Below are positions 34,071 through 43,698 of a DNA stretch of 64,000 nucleotides, one piece after another. The position numbers and the translations under genes are program-made. The notes under the pieces are model-generated. The model saw only the letters and a program-made list of their open reading frames with translations. It was not told the DNA's origin and ran no database searches. The DNA comes from Pedobacter xixiisoli. GTDB lineage: Bacteria > Bacteroidota > Bacteroidia > Sphingobacteriales > Sphingobacteriaceae. The stretch covers positions 62,001 to 126,000 of the forward strand of contig NZ_OCMT01000002.1 in assembly GCF_900215335.1 (NCBI RefSeq), in the 5' to 3' direction. Each line of letters begins with the position of its first letter. Positions within the stretch are counted from its first letter, which is position 1.

Positions 34071-35511
34071 TTGACAAATGTTGCTCAATAATGTCTATAA
34101 AATTTGCCCGAGATGCTTCATCTATCGGCACCACAGGTGTCGAAGTTACTATTAAACCATGTTTATCAATAATGATCAACCTAGGATAGGCAGTAATGTT
34201 GTAGTGTCTAAGGATAGGAGATTTCATTCCCCCCAAGAAAAGATTAATTGTGCCCTGATGCGTGTAGTTTCCCTCTTTGACTGCATTCTTCCATTTTGCC
34301 TGATTTTGATCTACATTAGCTGTGATGAATACAACGTCCCGCCCCTTTAGCCCATGACCAATCTTTTTCATTTGTTTTGCCAATTCCAAACAAGGAATGC
34401 AGCCTACAAACCAGAAATCGATCACCACGATTTTTCCCTTGAAATCATCTAATCTATTTATCCTACCTGAAGTATCTGGATAAGCGAAGTCATAGGCCCT
34501 TTTACCTTTACTGAAGGATGAATCAAAATGCTTAAATATTGCAGCATATTGTCTATCATCCACTACAGGGGTCGTCTCCTTAAAATCCTGTAAAACTTCT
34601 TCATTATAACTATAAAAATGTGTAAGCATCAGCATTTTGAGATGATAGGAAATCCGGGGTTCAAACTTGCTAGTAATATTTTCAAGAAGTTTACGTGCCA
34701 GTTGTTTACCATTAACACTTAACTCTGTAGTAAATTTTTCTTTTTGATATAAATAATCCATCAGGTAGGGCGCAACAATATCCTGTGTAGAAATATATTT
34801 AGCATCCCCAGCTTCCAACCAAGCTAAAACATCTTTAGTTTGAAATGACTTGTCGTCTTTTCTGAATTTCAACCTGAATCGAAGTAGCCGAAGTATGTCC
34901 CAGTTTCTGAGTCCATAGCACTGGTCCCTCAGATAAGCGAGCTCATCCGTTGAGATCAGCTTTTTGTTGTCGTCTAATAAATCTAATTGTCTAAGGTAGA
35001 TATCGTTCCTTGCAACGATATATTCTTCAAAAGGAACTGTGGAATCTATAGGCGTTTCCATTAAATGAAAAAGTTGAGCCTGCAAGTTCATCTTTGCCGA
35101 ACCATCCCCAGTAAACCTAACAAAATCTTTAAAAATTTCACATTGTAATCTATCACCTTCAGCTATCAAATATGTATACCTATACTTGAAGAATGATTGA
35201 GACCTTCCCGACTTACGATAGGAAATATTTAGGTAAGCAAATCTGGAGGGCAATTTGATCTTCCAGCTATCTTTGCTTTCATATCCCAATGACATTTTAA
35301 TTGTTTGGGCATTAATAATAAAATCGAAATTAGAAAAAAACTCATGAACAGTAAGCTGCACAAAATCTTTTAATGCAGTGGCGTTCAAATCATGGTTAGT
35401 TACGGATATCTCGAACCCATTTTTTCCAGGTATAGTCGGAATGGACGAGCATCCAGCATATATTGGAATGGCAATTAATATTGCCATTATGGATGTTTTA
35501 AGCAATTTCAT
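34066..35511 (-). CDS. TlpA-like thioredoxin-fold lipoprotein
   Basis: 481 aa. Lipoprotein signal (ILIAIPIYAGCSS). The N-terminal ~330 residues are a variable helical and beta domain; the C-terminal ~140 are a thioredoxin/TlpA fold: PDTSGRINRLDDFKGKIVVIDFWFVGCIPCLELAKQM with the active-site pair CIPC, then VVFITANVD and YNITAYPRLIIIDKHG (cis-Pro loop). A periplasmic thiol reductase or oxidase with a partner-binding front domain. It is the last gene of the SusC/SusD transcript, 19 nt after SusD. Confidence 0.9.
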   Translation of the reverse strand: MKLLKTSIMAILIAIPIYAGCSSIPTIPGKNGFEISVTNHDLNATALKDFVQLTVHEFFSNFDFIINAQTIKMSLGYESKDSWKIKLPSRFAYLNISYRKSGRSQSFFKYRYTYLIAEGDRLQCEIFKDFVRFTGDGSAKMNLQAQLFHLMETPIDSTVPFEEYIVARNDIYLRQLDLLDDNKKLISTDELAYLRDQCYGLRNWDILRLLRFRLKFRKDDKSFQTKDVLAWLEAGDAKYISTQDIVAPYLMDYLYQKEKFTTELSVNGKQLARKLLENITSKFEPRISYHLKMLMLTHFYSYNEEVLQDFKETTPVVDDRQYAAIFKHFDSSFSKGKRAYDFAYPDTSGRINRLDDFKGKIVVIDFWFVGCIPCLELAKQMKKIGHGLKGRDVVFITANVDQNQAKWKNAVKEGNYTHQGTINLFLGGMKSPILRHYNITAYPRLIIIDKHGLIVTSTPVVPIDEASRANFIDIIEQHLSK

Positions 35512-35530
35512 ATTGTTTACTAATTAGATT

Positions 35531-36913
35531 TTAGCGATTATTCTGTATGATTCCACTCATAGCGATTTCGTTGTCTGGAATTGGAAATACATATCGTAAG
35601 TCATTAGCAGGCAATGTATAAGTAGCCTGCCCTATCTGTCTTGATAGCATTATATTTCGGCTTTCCATATTCAAACGCTTTAAGTCAGACCATCTAATCC
35701 CCCTCCAAACGAGTTCTTTCCAGCGTTCTTTTAGAATCATGTCAAGCGCATTCTCTGCACTGCTCGCTGTGGAAGACGTGTAACTTCCCTTTAAATATCG
35801 ATTGATCAACAATCTATCTAAAAATTGTAATGATAAATCCTTTTCCCCCCGCCTCGCTAGGCATTCGGCTTTTATCAAGTATATTTCGTCACATGCCAAT
35901 CCTGTGAATGCATAAAAACCACCTCCAGCATATCCTCGCTTTACATTATATCTTCCCTGGGAATTTACCAGATAAAATATGGATTTACGGAGATCATTCG
36001 CAGCGTATTCTTGAATTAAAATAGGGTTAACTTCAATCGCTGGCAGATTATCGTAGGATGTCAACGAGGAATAATTGACAATCTGGGAAGAATGATATAT
36101 TATTTCGGCAGTATTATATGAAAATGGCGTTGACGATGTTCTGCTTATAGAATTGTAGTCAACAATTTTATCATGATATTTAAGTGAACTGTCGGCAGAC
36201 CTCTCAGCCATATCGTAATCTCTTATATAGATACCAATTCTCGCTTTTAGCGCATATGCCGCTGCCTTAGACGGTCTGTTACGGTTATTTTCTGGAACCT
36301 TCGCCTCAAGAAGGCCTACAGCTTCATCAACGTCCAAAATAATTTGTTCCAAGGTCTCTTTAAGTGATGATCTTTGCAAAGTCTCATCCACGTTTGGACC
36401 AAGTCTTAATGGCACACCAAGGACAACATCTGCTGTTGACTTTTGAAACCCGCTAGAAAAGTTTCGCATAAGGTCGAAATAAGTATAAGCCCTGTCAAAA
36501 AGTGCCCAACCTTTTGTTTTTTTTCCATCCGAAAGTAAATCTAGCTGTAGATCATTTAATGTTTTCAGCACATTATTACAATAGAAGATCTGGGCATATA
36601 ACTTATTCCAATCCGCATTAACTTCTCCCTCATAAATATCTTTTGCCCATATGTAGGCATTACGCTCTGTGACAGAAGGGAGCGCCAGATAGTTTTGCTC
36701 AGAAACTATCTTGTATTCATCCGCCGAAATCTGTGGCAGAGCCGCTGTCTTGTTCATGATATTCGTGTTCTCCAAAAGTGCATTTAGTTCCTGTATGGAA
36801 GTTGGGGACAGAATGCTCGAGGATGGTTTTTTTTCCAGAAAATCTTTCTTACAACCCCCCACTGAAAGCATCGTCAAAACCACAAGTAGGTATTCAGTTA
36901 TTTTTTTCATCAT
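35531..36913 (-). CDS. RagB/SusD-family nutrient-binding lipoprotein
   Basis: 460 aa. Lipobox (LTMLSVGGCKKDFLEKKP). Classic SusD features: TPR-like helices (NADWNKLYAQIFYCNNVLK, WALFDRAYTYFDLMRNFS), VPLRLG, SKAAAYALKARIGIYIRDY and a C-terminal KERWKELVWRGIRWSDLKRLN. Surface partner of the SusC protein directly upstream (8-nt gap). Confidence 0.95.
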   Translation of the reverse strand: MMKKITEYLLVVLTMLSVGGCKKDFLEKKPSSSILSPTSIQELNALLENTNIMNKTAALPQISADEYKIVSEQNYLALPSVTERNAYIWAKDIYEGEVNADWNKLYAQIFYCNNVLKTLNDLQLDLLSDGKKTKGWALFDRAYTYFDLMRNFSSGFQKSTADVVLGVPLRLGPNVDETLQRSSLKETLEQIILDVDEAVGLLEAKVPENNRNRPSKAAAYALKARIGIYIRDYDMAERSADSSLKYHDKIVDYNSISRTSSTPFSYNTAEIIYHSSQIVNYSSLTSYDNLPAIEVNPILIQEYAANDLRKSIFYLVNSQGRYNVKRGYAGGGFYAFTGLACDEIYLIKAECLARRGEKDLSLQFLDRLLINRYLKGSYTSSTASSAENALDMILKERWKELVWRGIRWSDLKRLNMESRNIMLSRQIGQATYTLPANDLRYVFPIPDNEIAMSGIIQNNR

Positions 36914-36921
36914 TATCTTCT

Positions 36922-39900
36922 TTAGAAATCAGCTTTTAAACCAAAAGAAAAATTAGTTCGGGGCGACACAGTCCCAAGAGCTTTTCTTGGAACGTCGGGG
37001 TCCAGCCCCAGATCATTTGCAACCCATAAATATCCTAGGTTTGAAATGTTAGAATACAATTTTAGACGAACGCCATGTTTTTTAAGAAAGGCAATTTTAT
37101 TGGCATTCCATAAAAGACGTATATCCTGCAACCTTATATTATCTCCCTTTTCAATTAAAACATCAGCATTCATATATGCGTTGGTACGTTGCGTCACATT
37201 GGGGTAGACTAATGCCGGTACGCTCGTAATCAACTCATCTCCAGCTTGTTTCCAACGGTTCGCATAATCGATATTCTGGGCAAAACCACCTGTGGAATAT
37301 ATTAGTGCGTTATTCAAGGAATTGCGACGGAAGTAATATCCTAGTCGATAGGTAACATTGAATGATATTTCGAATTCCTTATAGTTAAAATTATTAATGA
37401 TGTTACCATAAGTTGTCGGTACCGTAGAACCTATATACCTGATATTTGAACGGTTTGTACTATTAGCTACTGCACTGTAGGATTTCGAAACCTGACCATT
37501 TAAGTATAGCTGAGGATCGCCAATGTTATCCAATCCCGCCCAACGGTAGCTATATATCGAAAAATAAGGATTGCCCACCATTGGGTTATTGTACGTCTGA
37601 GTGATGAAATTTGAATTTACACCTTGATCCCTATCGTATTCAATAACCTTATCTTTCGTAACACTGAAATTAAGGTTAGTAGACCATTGCAGCGGCGACT
37701 TAAGATTTATAGTGTTAAGCGAGATATCTATCCCCTTTGTTCTAGTACTTGCCGTATTACCAAAGTAGGTTGCCATACCGGTCTGCGGGGCAAGCGCACT
37801 TTCTCCAAAAAGATCTAAACCATCTTTTAAATAAGGTTCGATAGTACCAGAAACCCTATTTCCAATCGTAGCGAAGGACAGCCCAAGGTTAATAATTTTT
37901 ATTTTTTCCCACCTGAGGGATGGGTTTGGAGGATTGATTATGGCGCTGTATACAATCCCATAATTATTAGTCACCTGAGGCGAAGCGGTAAGGTAAGCGG
38001 AAAGATCTTTGCTTACATTCCCAGAATAACCATAACTAGCCTTAAATGAAATAAACGGAAGCCACCCAGACCTATAAAAACTTTCTTTTGAGATATTCCA
38101 TAACGCACCGGCAGACCAAAGCGGAACGCCTTTCTGATTAGACTTTACCCCAAAAAGATTTGACTCATCTTTTCTGGCACTAAGTGTCAACACATACCTA
38201 TCTGAAAACTCATAGGATAGATTACCGAAATATGAAAGATAACGGTCGACCTGATAGCCATTGGCAAACCCCATATCAATACGCCCAGTTCCCCCGTTGT
38301 AAATTACAGGATAGTTCCTGGTAAAATCAATCCCCGCGTTTCCATTAGTAAATGTTTCAGGGTTAAAACCATACAGTCTGTTCGCTGCCGTTTCATTTCG
38401 AGAACTTCTTATTTCGAATCCGCCCATTACAGATAAGGAGTGCACTTCGTTAAAGTTTTCACTGAAATTAAGTTGGGCACGACCATAGTCGGCGACATAG
38501 CTTGATTGATTATTCAATCGGATCTCTCCTACAGGTATTGGACTGTTTACAGTACCAGCGGAATAATTGATCACCGAATAGCGGTTTATCAAATCCCGTA
38601 CATAATACGATTCACCCCCATAGATACCGATATTTTCGCTGTTCTGTCGCTGATGCTGGTAAAGGATATTCAGTTTAAACCAGTTAGTAAAAGCATAATT
38701 GACACCTGTGTTTACCACGTAATTTAGTTGTCCTCTCTTACTTGAAGTTATATTCTCCCCTAGCGGGTAGTAACGCCAATCCAATAATTTTCCACCACCG
38801 ATGGTATCAATATATGAAAACCTAAGATCTCTTTGAACCGGCAAAACATGACCACTGCCATCCACAAGCCGTTCGTACGGGGAAGCAGGGCTAACATAGG
38901 CGTTAGGATTATTTCCAGCTTTCATTGTACTGAAATTAATTCGAGAAGTTATTTCAAGCTTATTCTTTATTGCCCGAAATATATTGTTCACCGTCAGCGT
39001 GATCCTGTCACTATAGTCTGTTGTTCTCGATCCCAGATTTCCATCATAGCCGCCAGAGATCACATATTTGTGATTTTCGCCACCACCGTTAATGTTCACC
39101 GCATACTGTTGACTAAAATTATTACGATATAAATGATCAAGCATCTGTGATCGGATATCATTACCCTTCAGCTCGTTGATCATTCGCAATGAATCTGCAC
39201 TTGAAATTAAATTTCGCCTCCGCTTATCCATAATAGCTACACCTTCCGAAACATAGCCAAAGCGATTGTTCAATGTTGTATTATAGGCACCCCTACCAAA
39301 AAGAAACTGTTCTATATCCAGCCACTCTTCATTGGAAAACCACGGAGCTTGGTATAGATCAGGTTTGCCAAAAACGGTTGTGTTCACATTGATTGAAACG
39401 GACGGTTTAGAACTAAAACTCCCAGAATAGGTTGTTATCACTATTACACCATTACCAGCTCGTGTACCCCATATTGATGCGGCGGCGGCATCTCTTAATA
39501 TGGCTATATTCTTTATATCATTAGGGTTGATACTATTGAGATCGCCTTCAAATGGAAAGTTGTCCAGTACGACGAGTGGTTTATCTTCTCCGAAAATGGT
39601 ACTTCTCCCCCTGATGTTGAATTCGCTCTGGGAGTTTTGTGTACGATTTCTATTGAATACCAAACCACTAGTAACTCCATCCAGACGTTCAATAATATTA
39701 CTTCCTACACTTCTATTAATTAAAGTACTATCAATTAGTGTAAAGCTCCCAGTTACTCGCTCCTTTTGTAATTGTTGATATCCCGTACTTACAAAATGTA
39801 CCTCTTCCAATGTATTTTCGCTCGGAGTGAGCGTAAATAATCGTTCTTCAGCTGACGGAGTAACCAGGTCAACCTCAAGAACAGCATAGCCAAGATACTG

Positions 39901-40476
39901 TATGGTCAATTCATATCTACCATTCGGCAAATTCAACTCAAACTCCCCTTTATCATTGGTGACGACAGACATAGGGGGAGATTTCACTTTCACCAGCACA
40001 CCAGCAAGAGGCTCCTTGGTCTGCGCATCCACCACCTTTCCCCTTACCTTCTCCTGTAGAGCTTTCCTAACTGGAACGACAGCAGGCGGAGTCGCCAATT
40101 TCCTTTTAACGACAACAGTTCTATCAAATACCTGGTAAGTCAAAGGCTGGCCTTTCAGACAAGCTTCCAGCACTGTCGTCAAATCAACATTCTTCACATC
40201 GATGGTTACACGAGGCAGATCAGCGATATCTTTCTTTTCATACCAGAAGCCATAACCACTCTGTTTTTTGATCTCGGCGAAAGCGGTCTCTAACGGAACA
40301 GATTTGAGGTTAAGTGTCACTTGTACCGCATGAGTAACAATAGATATAAACAGAAATGTAAAAAGTAATAAAATACGGAATAATGTAGGTGGCCTAAAGA
40401 GACGGCCTAACTGTCTAAAAATAGACAGCGGCTGCTTATCCCCAGAATGGGAACAGCAGTTATCAAAAAAAATCAT
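36922..40476 (-). CDS. SusC/RagA-family TonB-linked outer-membrane protein with STN domain
   Basis: 1184 aa. After an N-terminal membrane segment (LFRILLLFTFLFISIVTHA), an STN domain (residues ~52-130: VTLNLKSVPLETAFAEIKKQSGY), a carboxypeptidase-regulatory domain (KVRGKVVDAQTKEPLAGVLVKV), plug with FNIRGRSTIFGEDKPLVVLDNFPFEGDL and ILRDAAAASIWGTRAGNGVIVITT, then a barrel ending FSFGLKADF. The STN domain is the part that signals to an anti-sigma factor, fitting the FecR/sigma genes upstream. Substrate unknown; the TlpA and peptide genes near it suggest a peptide or thiol-bearing compound (inference). Confidence 0.95.
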   Translation of the reverse strand: MIFFDNCCSHSGDKQPLSIFRQLGRLFRPPTLFRILLLFTFLFISIVTHAVQVTLNLKSVPLETAFAEIKKQSGYGFWYEKKDIADLPRVTIDVKNVDLTTVLEACLKGQPLTYQVFDRTVVVKRKLATPPAVVPVRKALQEKVRGKVVDAQTKEPLAGVLVKVKSPPMSVVTNDKGEFELNLPNGRYELTIQYLGYAVLEVDLVTPSAEERLFTLTPSENTLEEVHFVSTGYQQLQKERVTGSFTLIDSTLINRSVGSNIIERLDGVTSGLVFNRNRTQNSQSEFNIRGRSTIFGEDKPLVVLDNFPFEGDLNSINPNDIKNIAILRDAAAASIWGTRAGNGVIVITTYSGSFSSKPSVSINVNTTVFGKPDLYQAPWFSNEEWLDIEQFLFGRGAYNTTLNNRFGYVSEGVAIMDKRRRNLISSADSLRMINELKGNDIRSQMLDHLYRNNFSQQYAVNINGGGENHKYVISGGYDGNLGSRTTDYSDRITLTVNNIFRAIKNKLEITSRINFSTMKAGNNPNAYVSPASPYERLVDGSGHVLPVQRDLRFSYIDTIGGGKLLDWRYYPLGENITSSKRGQLNYVVNTGVNYAFTNWFKLNILYQHQRQNSENIGIYGGESYYVRDLINRYSVINYSAGTVNSPIPVGEIRLNNQSSYVADYGRAQLNFSENFNEVHSLSVMGGFEIRSSRNETAANRLYGFNPETFTNGNAGIDFTRNYPVIYNGGTGRIDMGFANGYQVDRYLSYFGNLSYEFSDRYVLTLSARKDESNLFGVKSNQKGVPLWSAGALWNISKESFYRSGWLPFISFKASYGYSGNVSKDLSAYLTASPQVTNNYGIVYSAIINPPNPSLRWEKIKIINLGLSFATIGNRVSGTIEPYLKDGLDLFGESALAPQTGMATYFGNTASTRTKGIDISLNTINLKSPLQWSTNLNFSVTKDKVIEYDRDQGVNSNFITQTYNNPMVGNPYFSIYSYRWAGLDNIGDPQLYLNGQVSKSYSAVANSTNRSNIRYIGSTVPTTYGNIINNFNYKEFEISFNVTYRLGYYFRRNSLNNALIYSTGGFAQNIDYANRWKQAGDELITSVPALVYPNVTQRTNAYMNADVLIEKGDNIRLQDIRLLWNANKIAFLKKHGVRLKLYSNISNLGYLWVANDLGLDPDVPRKALGTVSPRTNFSFGLKADF

Positions 40477-40518
40477 AAGTTTGTAGTTTAGGTTAAAGAT
40501 TAATTGAATTGTTGAACC

Positions 40519-40588
40519 GGTGTCCTAGACACCTTCTTTTGATCCCCCTAAAACCGCCGGAAGTGCTTCGAACACCTCCGGCTTTTTT
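40519..40588. terminator. two hairpins between FecR and SusC
   Basis: Hairpin 1: GGTGTC-CTA-GACACC (40519-40533). Hairpin 2: GCCGGA/GTG paired with CAC/TCCGGC (40556-40582) followed by TTTTTT on plus. On the minus strand, where FecR and SusC are transcribed, the tail of hairpin 2 is only GGTTTT. They may attenuate SusC transcription, stop antisense transcription, or protect the SusC mRNA 5' end. Confidence 0.45.
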
Positions 40589-40657
40589 ATTTAGTGGGGA
40601 ATTAATTAACTAGTACTAAATTTTCCGTTTTTACTTCATTGGCAAATGCATCTATAT

Positions 40658-41791
40658 TTAAGGTTCAACAATTAGTTTTTTGGTCGGAGAGCCATCCGTT
40701 TCGATACGGAACCTGATATCGGAATAGGATAATATCTTTAATAGTACCGACAAATTGGAATGACGGGAAACGCTACCGTTGAATACACGATTGGGGACTT
40801 CCCCCCGATATTCGACTTCAAGGTCGTACCACCGTGCCACTTCATTCAGAATAGTTTTCAATGAGGCATCCCTGAATTCAAACACGCCGTTTTTCCAGGC
40901 CATGGCCAGTTCCAAATCAGCCGCCCGAATTACAGTCCTCCCATTTCCAGCAATCAATTGCTGCATCGGCTTCAATAGCTTAGCTCCCTCATTCTTACCG
41001 GCTAACGAAACGCTAACAATACCCTCCAATAAAGTGGTAGTAGTAGCCCCATTATCTCCATAAGCATTTACATTGAAATGGGTACCCAACACCCTGATCA
41101 ATTGATCTTTAGATGCTACTAAAAAAGGCTTTGACCTATCCTTCGCCACTTCAAAATAAACCTCTCCTGTAATCGAAACCCGACGCTCTTTCGCCCCCTC
41201 AAAGGAAGACGGATAGCTAATGGACGAAGCGGCATTTAACCAAACCTTTGTTCCATCCTGCAATACCACTTGATACTGCCCTCCCCTAGGGGTCGAAAGC
41301 GTCTGCGTCATTTGTGATGTTAGTTCATTTTCTATTCTTGAGCCGTCCAGATATCTCATCGTATTTCCTTTGATAACAAGTCCATCCTTGCTACCATTTA
41401 ACGCAACAGACTCTCCATCCTCATAAGTCAGCGTAGCCTGATTTCCTATAGGCGCCACATCTTCTATTACTTTTGCCTGTTTAAAAAGTTGGAGATTTTC
41501 CTCCAATCGCCAATGTGCAATTGCCAAAATAGAAACCACCAAAACTGCCGCAGCACTGCTCCATCCGTAAATCCTCAACTTGTTTCTTTTATGAATTGGA
41601 AGTGCAACATAAACTTCAGCTTTTAACTGGTCTAATAGTTCCTTCGATAAGCCAGCTTCATTTTCATTATAATCTAAAAACGAGCTTTCTACCAAAGCTT
41701 TTTCAGCTTCAGTGCATTTTCCTTCATGATACTTTTTTAAGAGCTGATTTGCTTCCTCTGTAGTCATTCTTTTTGGATTACCTACCGACAT
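40658..41791 (-). CDS. FecR-family anti-sigma factor
   Basis: 377 aa. Cytoplasmic N-terminus with an anti-sigma-like helical region (EEANQLLKKYHEGKCTEAEKALVES), one TM (~86-103, GWSSAAAVLVVSILAIAHW) and a periplasmic FecR domain (LSTPRGGQYQVVLQDGTKVWLNAASSISYPSSFEGAKERRVSITGEVYFEVAKD) with a DUF4974-like end (VFEFRDASLKTILNEVARWYDLEVEY). It should bind the ECF sigma factor encoded at 43699-44274, from which it is separated by an opposite-strand gene. Confidence 0.95.
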   Translation of the reverse strand: MSVGNPKRMTTEEANQLLKKYHEGKCTEAEKALVESSFLDYNENEAGLSKELLDQLKAEVYVALPIHKRNKLRIYGWSSAAAVLVVSILAIAHWRLEENLQLFKQAKVIEDVAPIGNQATLTYEDGESVALNGSKDGLVIKGNTMRYLDGSRIENELTSQMTQTLSTPRGGQYQVVLQDGTKVWLNAASSISYPSSFEGAKERRVSITGEVYFEVAKDRSKPFLVASKDQLIRVLGTHFNVNAYGDNGATTTTLLEGIVSVSLAGKNEGAKLLKPMQQLIAGNGRTVIRAADLELAMAWKNGVFEFRDASLKTILNEVARWYDLEVEYRGEVPNRVFNGSVSRHSNLSVLLKILSYSDIRFRIETDGSPTKKLIVEP

Positions 41792-41941
41792 ACACGAACA
41801 CCTAAATAGATACAGGAAGATTTATTTGAATATTTTATTTTAGATCTAACAAAACACGTAGCCGCTAAATATCCAGTATTCGGGAAATCCCTTTAAAAAT
41901 GAAACGTTTTGCTTAATTTTAAAAACAAAAGACGCTTTGAG

Positions 41942-43672
41942 ATGGATGCAAAGGACAAAAAAGATTTAGACCGTATATTGAGCTTCCTGTATAAGGGTAG
42001 CTCAAGTGCTTGGTACAATATATATACAAGCTTAAAACTTGACAAAGCCCGTGCTGATCACCTTTTCAAGATAGGCTTTGCCTTTGATTATTTACAGATC
42101 GAACACAAAGGTGCGTTAGAGTATCCCACCGACAACCACTACGTTGGAATTACTAGCGCTGGAATAAGATTTTTCTCCTTATCCAATTTCTCGGGAACCG
42201 AAAGAACCGAAGAAGAAAACAGCGAACCACAAAAATTCAACGTTTATATTGGTGGAAGCAATGGAGGTTTTAACCTGCTAGATGTGGATGCGCAGCAGCT
42301 CCAGATTGTGGTTGACGCATATTTGGAGGCAAAACCCGACTTCACGATTGTTGGACAGACATACCACCCCAAAAAATTCCATAGCCTGAAAATATTTGCC
42401 AACAACTCAGGTAAATCTACAAGGGAGCTTAAGGAAATAGGACTGACCAATGGTAGCAAACAAGGATTTAGAGGCCGGTTTTTTAACTCAGAAGATCTTG
42501 AAGAGTTTGGGGAAGATTTGACCTATTCGGTCATAGGGAATGCACAACCAGGATCGGGAAGAAAAAAAGGAAGCACATCAGTTCAGCTAGACATGGGCAC
42601 ACTGCCAGTTGCTAACCACTCAGAAGCCGAGACTGAGGCTAGCACCGATAATCCAATATTTATATCTTATAGCTGGGATTCTAGGAACCACGAAGAACAT
42701 GTTATCAGTTTTGCAAACGAACTTAGAAAGAACGGGTTCCATGTAGATATCGATAAAATAATTAGCCAGAGGAAAACTGCAACAAATTTTAATCAGATGA
42801 TGCATGAAGCTTTTCTCACCAGTGAATTTATCATTGTTGTCCTATCCAAAGGATATAAAGAAAAGGCGGATACTTTCAAAGGTGGGGTCGGAATTGAATA
42901 CCGTTTGATCCTTGGCGAAATCGACAGACATCCCAAGAAATACATTCTAGTTAGTTTTAATGGTCGGGATGCCGATATTATACCATTGGGATTAGACGGG
43001 AGAGACATCATTGACATCAACAGCAACGGCATGGAGCCCCTATTCCGGAAATTAACAGATCAACATGAGTTTGTACTTTCATCAGTGTCTAAACAGAAGC
43101 CTATTCTTACTCAAAGAGCTATTCTCCCATTTGAACAGTTCCAAAAGCAATTTTCCTCAAAACCAAGCTCAGAGGCTGAAAAATCCAGCTTGATTGCCGA
43201 GCGTATACAAAAGAAAAACAAGCTCAAAAAGGACTTCGCCAAATGGTTACATTACAAAAAAGAAGACGTTAAGAGACGTTTTAGGATGATTATCCATTCT
43301 TCTGAGAATGATACCTATCCTGAACAGCCAATGATCGAAAATGTTCCCCCTACTTGGTTTGGTGCGGAGATACACGGTGCAAGCCATCTGGGCATGGAAT
43401 TCTGCAATGAAAACACTCAGATTTATGTCAATGATAAAAATAAGTGGCGTTTAGAGCCAGCAAGTAATTTTGAGGAGATCAATGTTTCTGTCATTAAAAC
43501 AATCGTTTACGACGATATCATTGCTTGGGATATGGAAGGCGACGGCATATACAATTGCCCCCATTTTTATGTCAATTTTACTAATGGACTACCATGGAAA
43601 GACATTTATTATATCAATAGCAAAAAGCCTTATATGAGATTCGATACTTCGAACAGAACTGACCAAGAATGA
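41942..43672 (+). CDS. SEFIR-domain protein (possible defence protein)
   Basis: 576 aa from ATG 41942; the TTG at 41909 is less likely. N-terminal ~80 residues look like a winged-helix/HTH-like fold (LDRILSFLYKGSSSAWYNIYTSLKLDKARADHLFKIGFA). A linker is followed by a SEFIR domain (~245-390): NPIFISYSWDSRNHEEHVISFANELRKNGFHVDIDKI, EFIIVVLSKGYKEKADTFKGGVGIEYRLI, KKYILVSFNGRD. The C-terminal ~150 residues are unrecognised. SEFIR domains are TIR relatives used in bacterial antiphage proteins. The gene stands alone on plus between the sigma and FecR genes, which suggests insertion. Confidence 0.85.
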   Translation: MDAKDKKDLDRILSFLYKGSSSAWYNIYTSLKLDKARADHLFKIGFAFDYLQIEHKGALEYPTDNHYVGITSAGIRFFSLSNFSGTERTEEENSEPQKFNVYIGGSNGGFNLLDVDAQQLQIVVDAYLEAKPDFTIVGQTYHPKKFHSLKIFANNSGKSTRELKEIGLTNGSKQGFRGRFFNSEDLEEFGEDLTYSVIGNAQPGSGRKKGSTSVQLDMGTLPVANHSEAETEASTDNPIFISYSWDSRNHEEHVISFANELRKNGFHVDIDKIISQRKTATNFNQMMHEAFLTSEFIIVVLSKGYKEKADTFKGGVGIEYRLILGEIDRHPKKYILVSFNGRDADIIPLGLDGRDIIDINSNGMEPLFRKLTDQHEFVLSSVSKQKPILTQRAILPFEQFQKQFSSKPSSEAEKSSLIAERIQKKNKLKKDFAKWLHYKKEDVKRRFRMIIHSSENDTYPEQPMIENVPPTWFGAEIHGASHLGMEFCNENTQIYVNDKNKWRLEPASNFEEINVSVIKTIVYDDIIAWDMEGDGIYNCPHFYVNFTNGLPWKDIYYINSKKPYMRFDTSNRTDQE

Positions 43673-43698
43673 TTGATGCGTTTAACGCATCTGACAAA

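Noticed and set aside
43676-43692. hairpin GATGCG-TTTAA-CGCATC between SEFIR and sigma stops
   Set aside because: Six-bp stem without a clear U-tract on either strand; a terminator is possible here but not supported.
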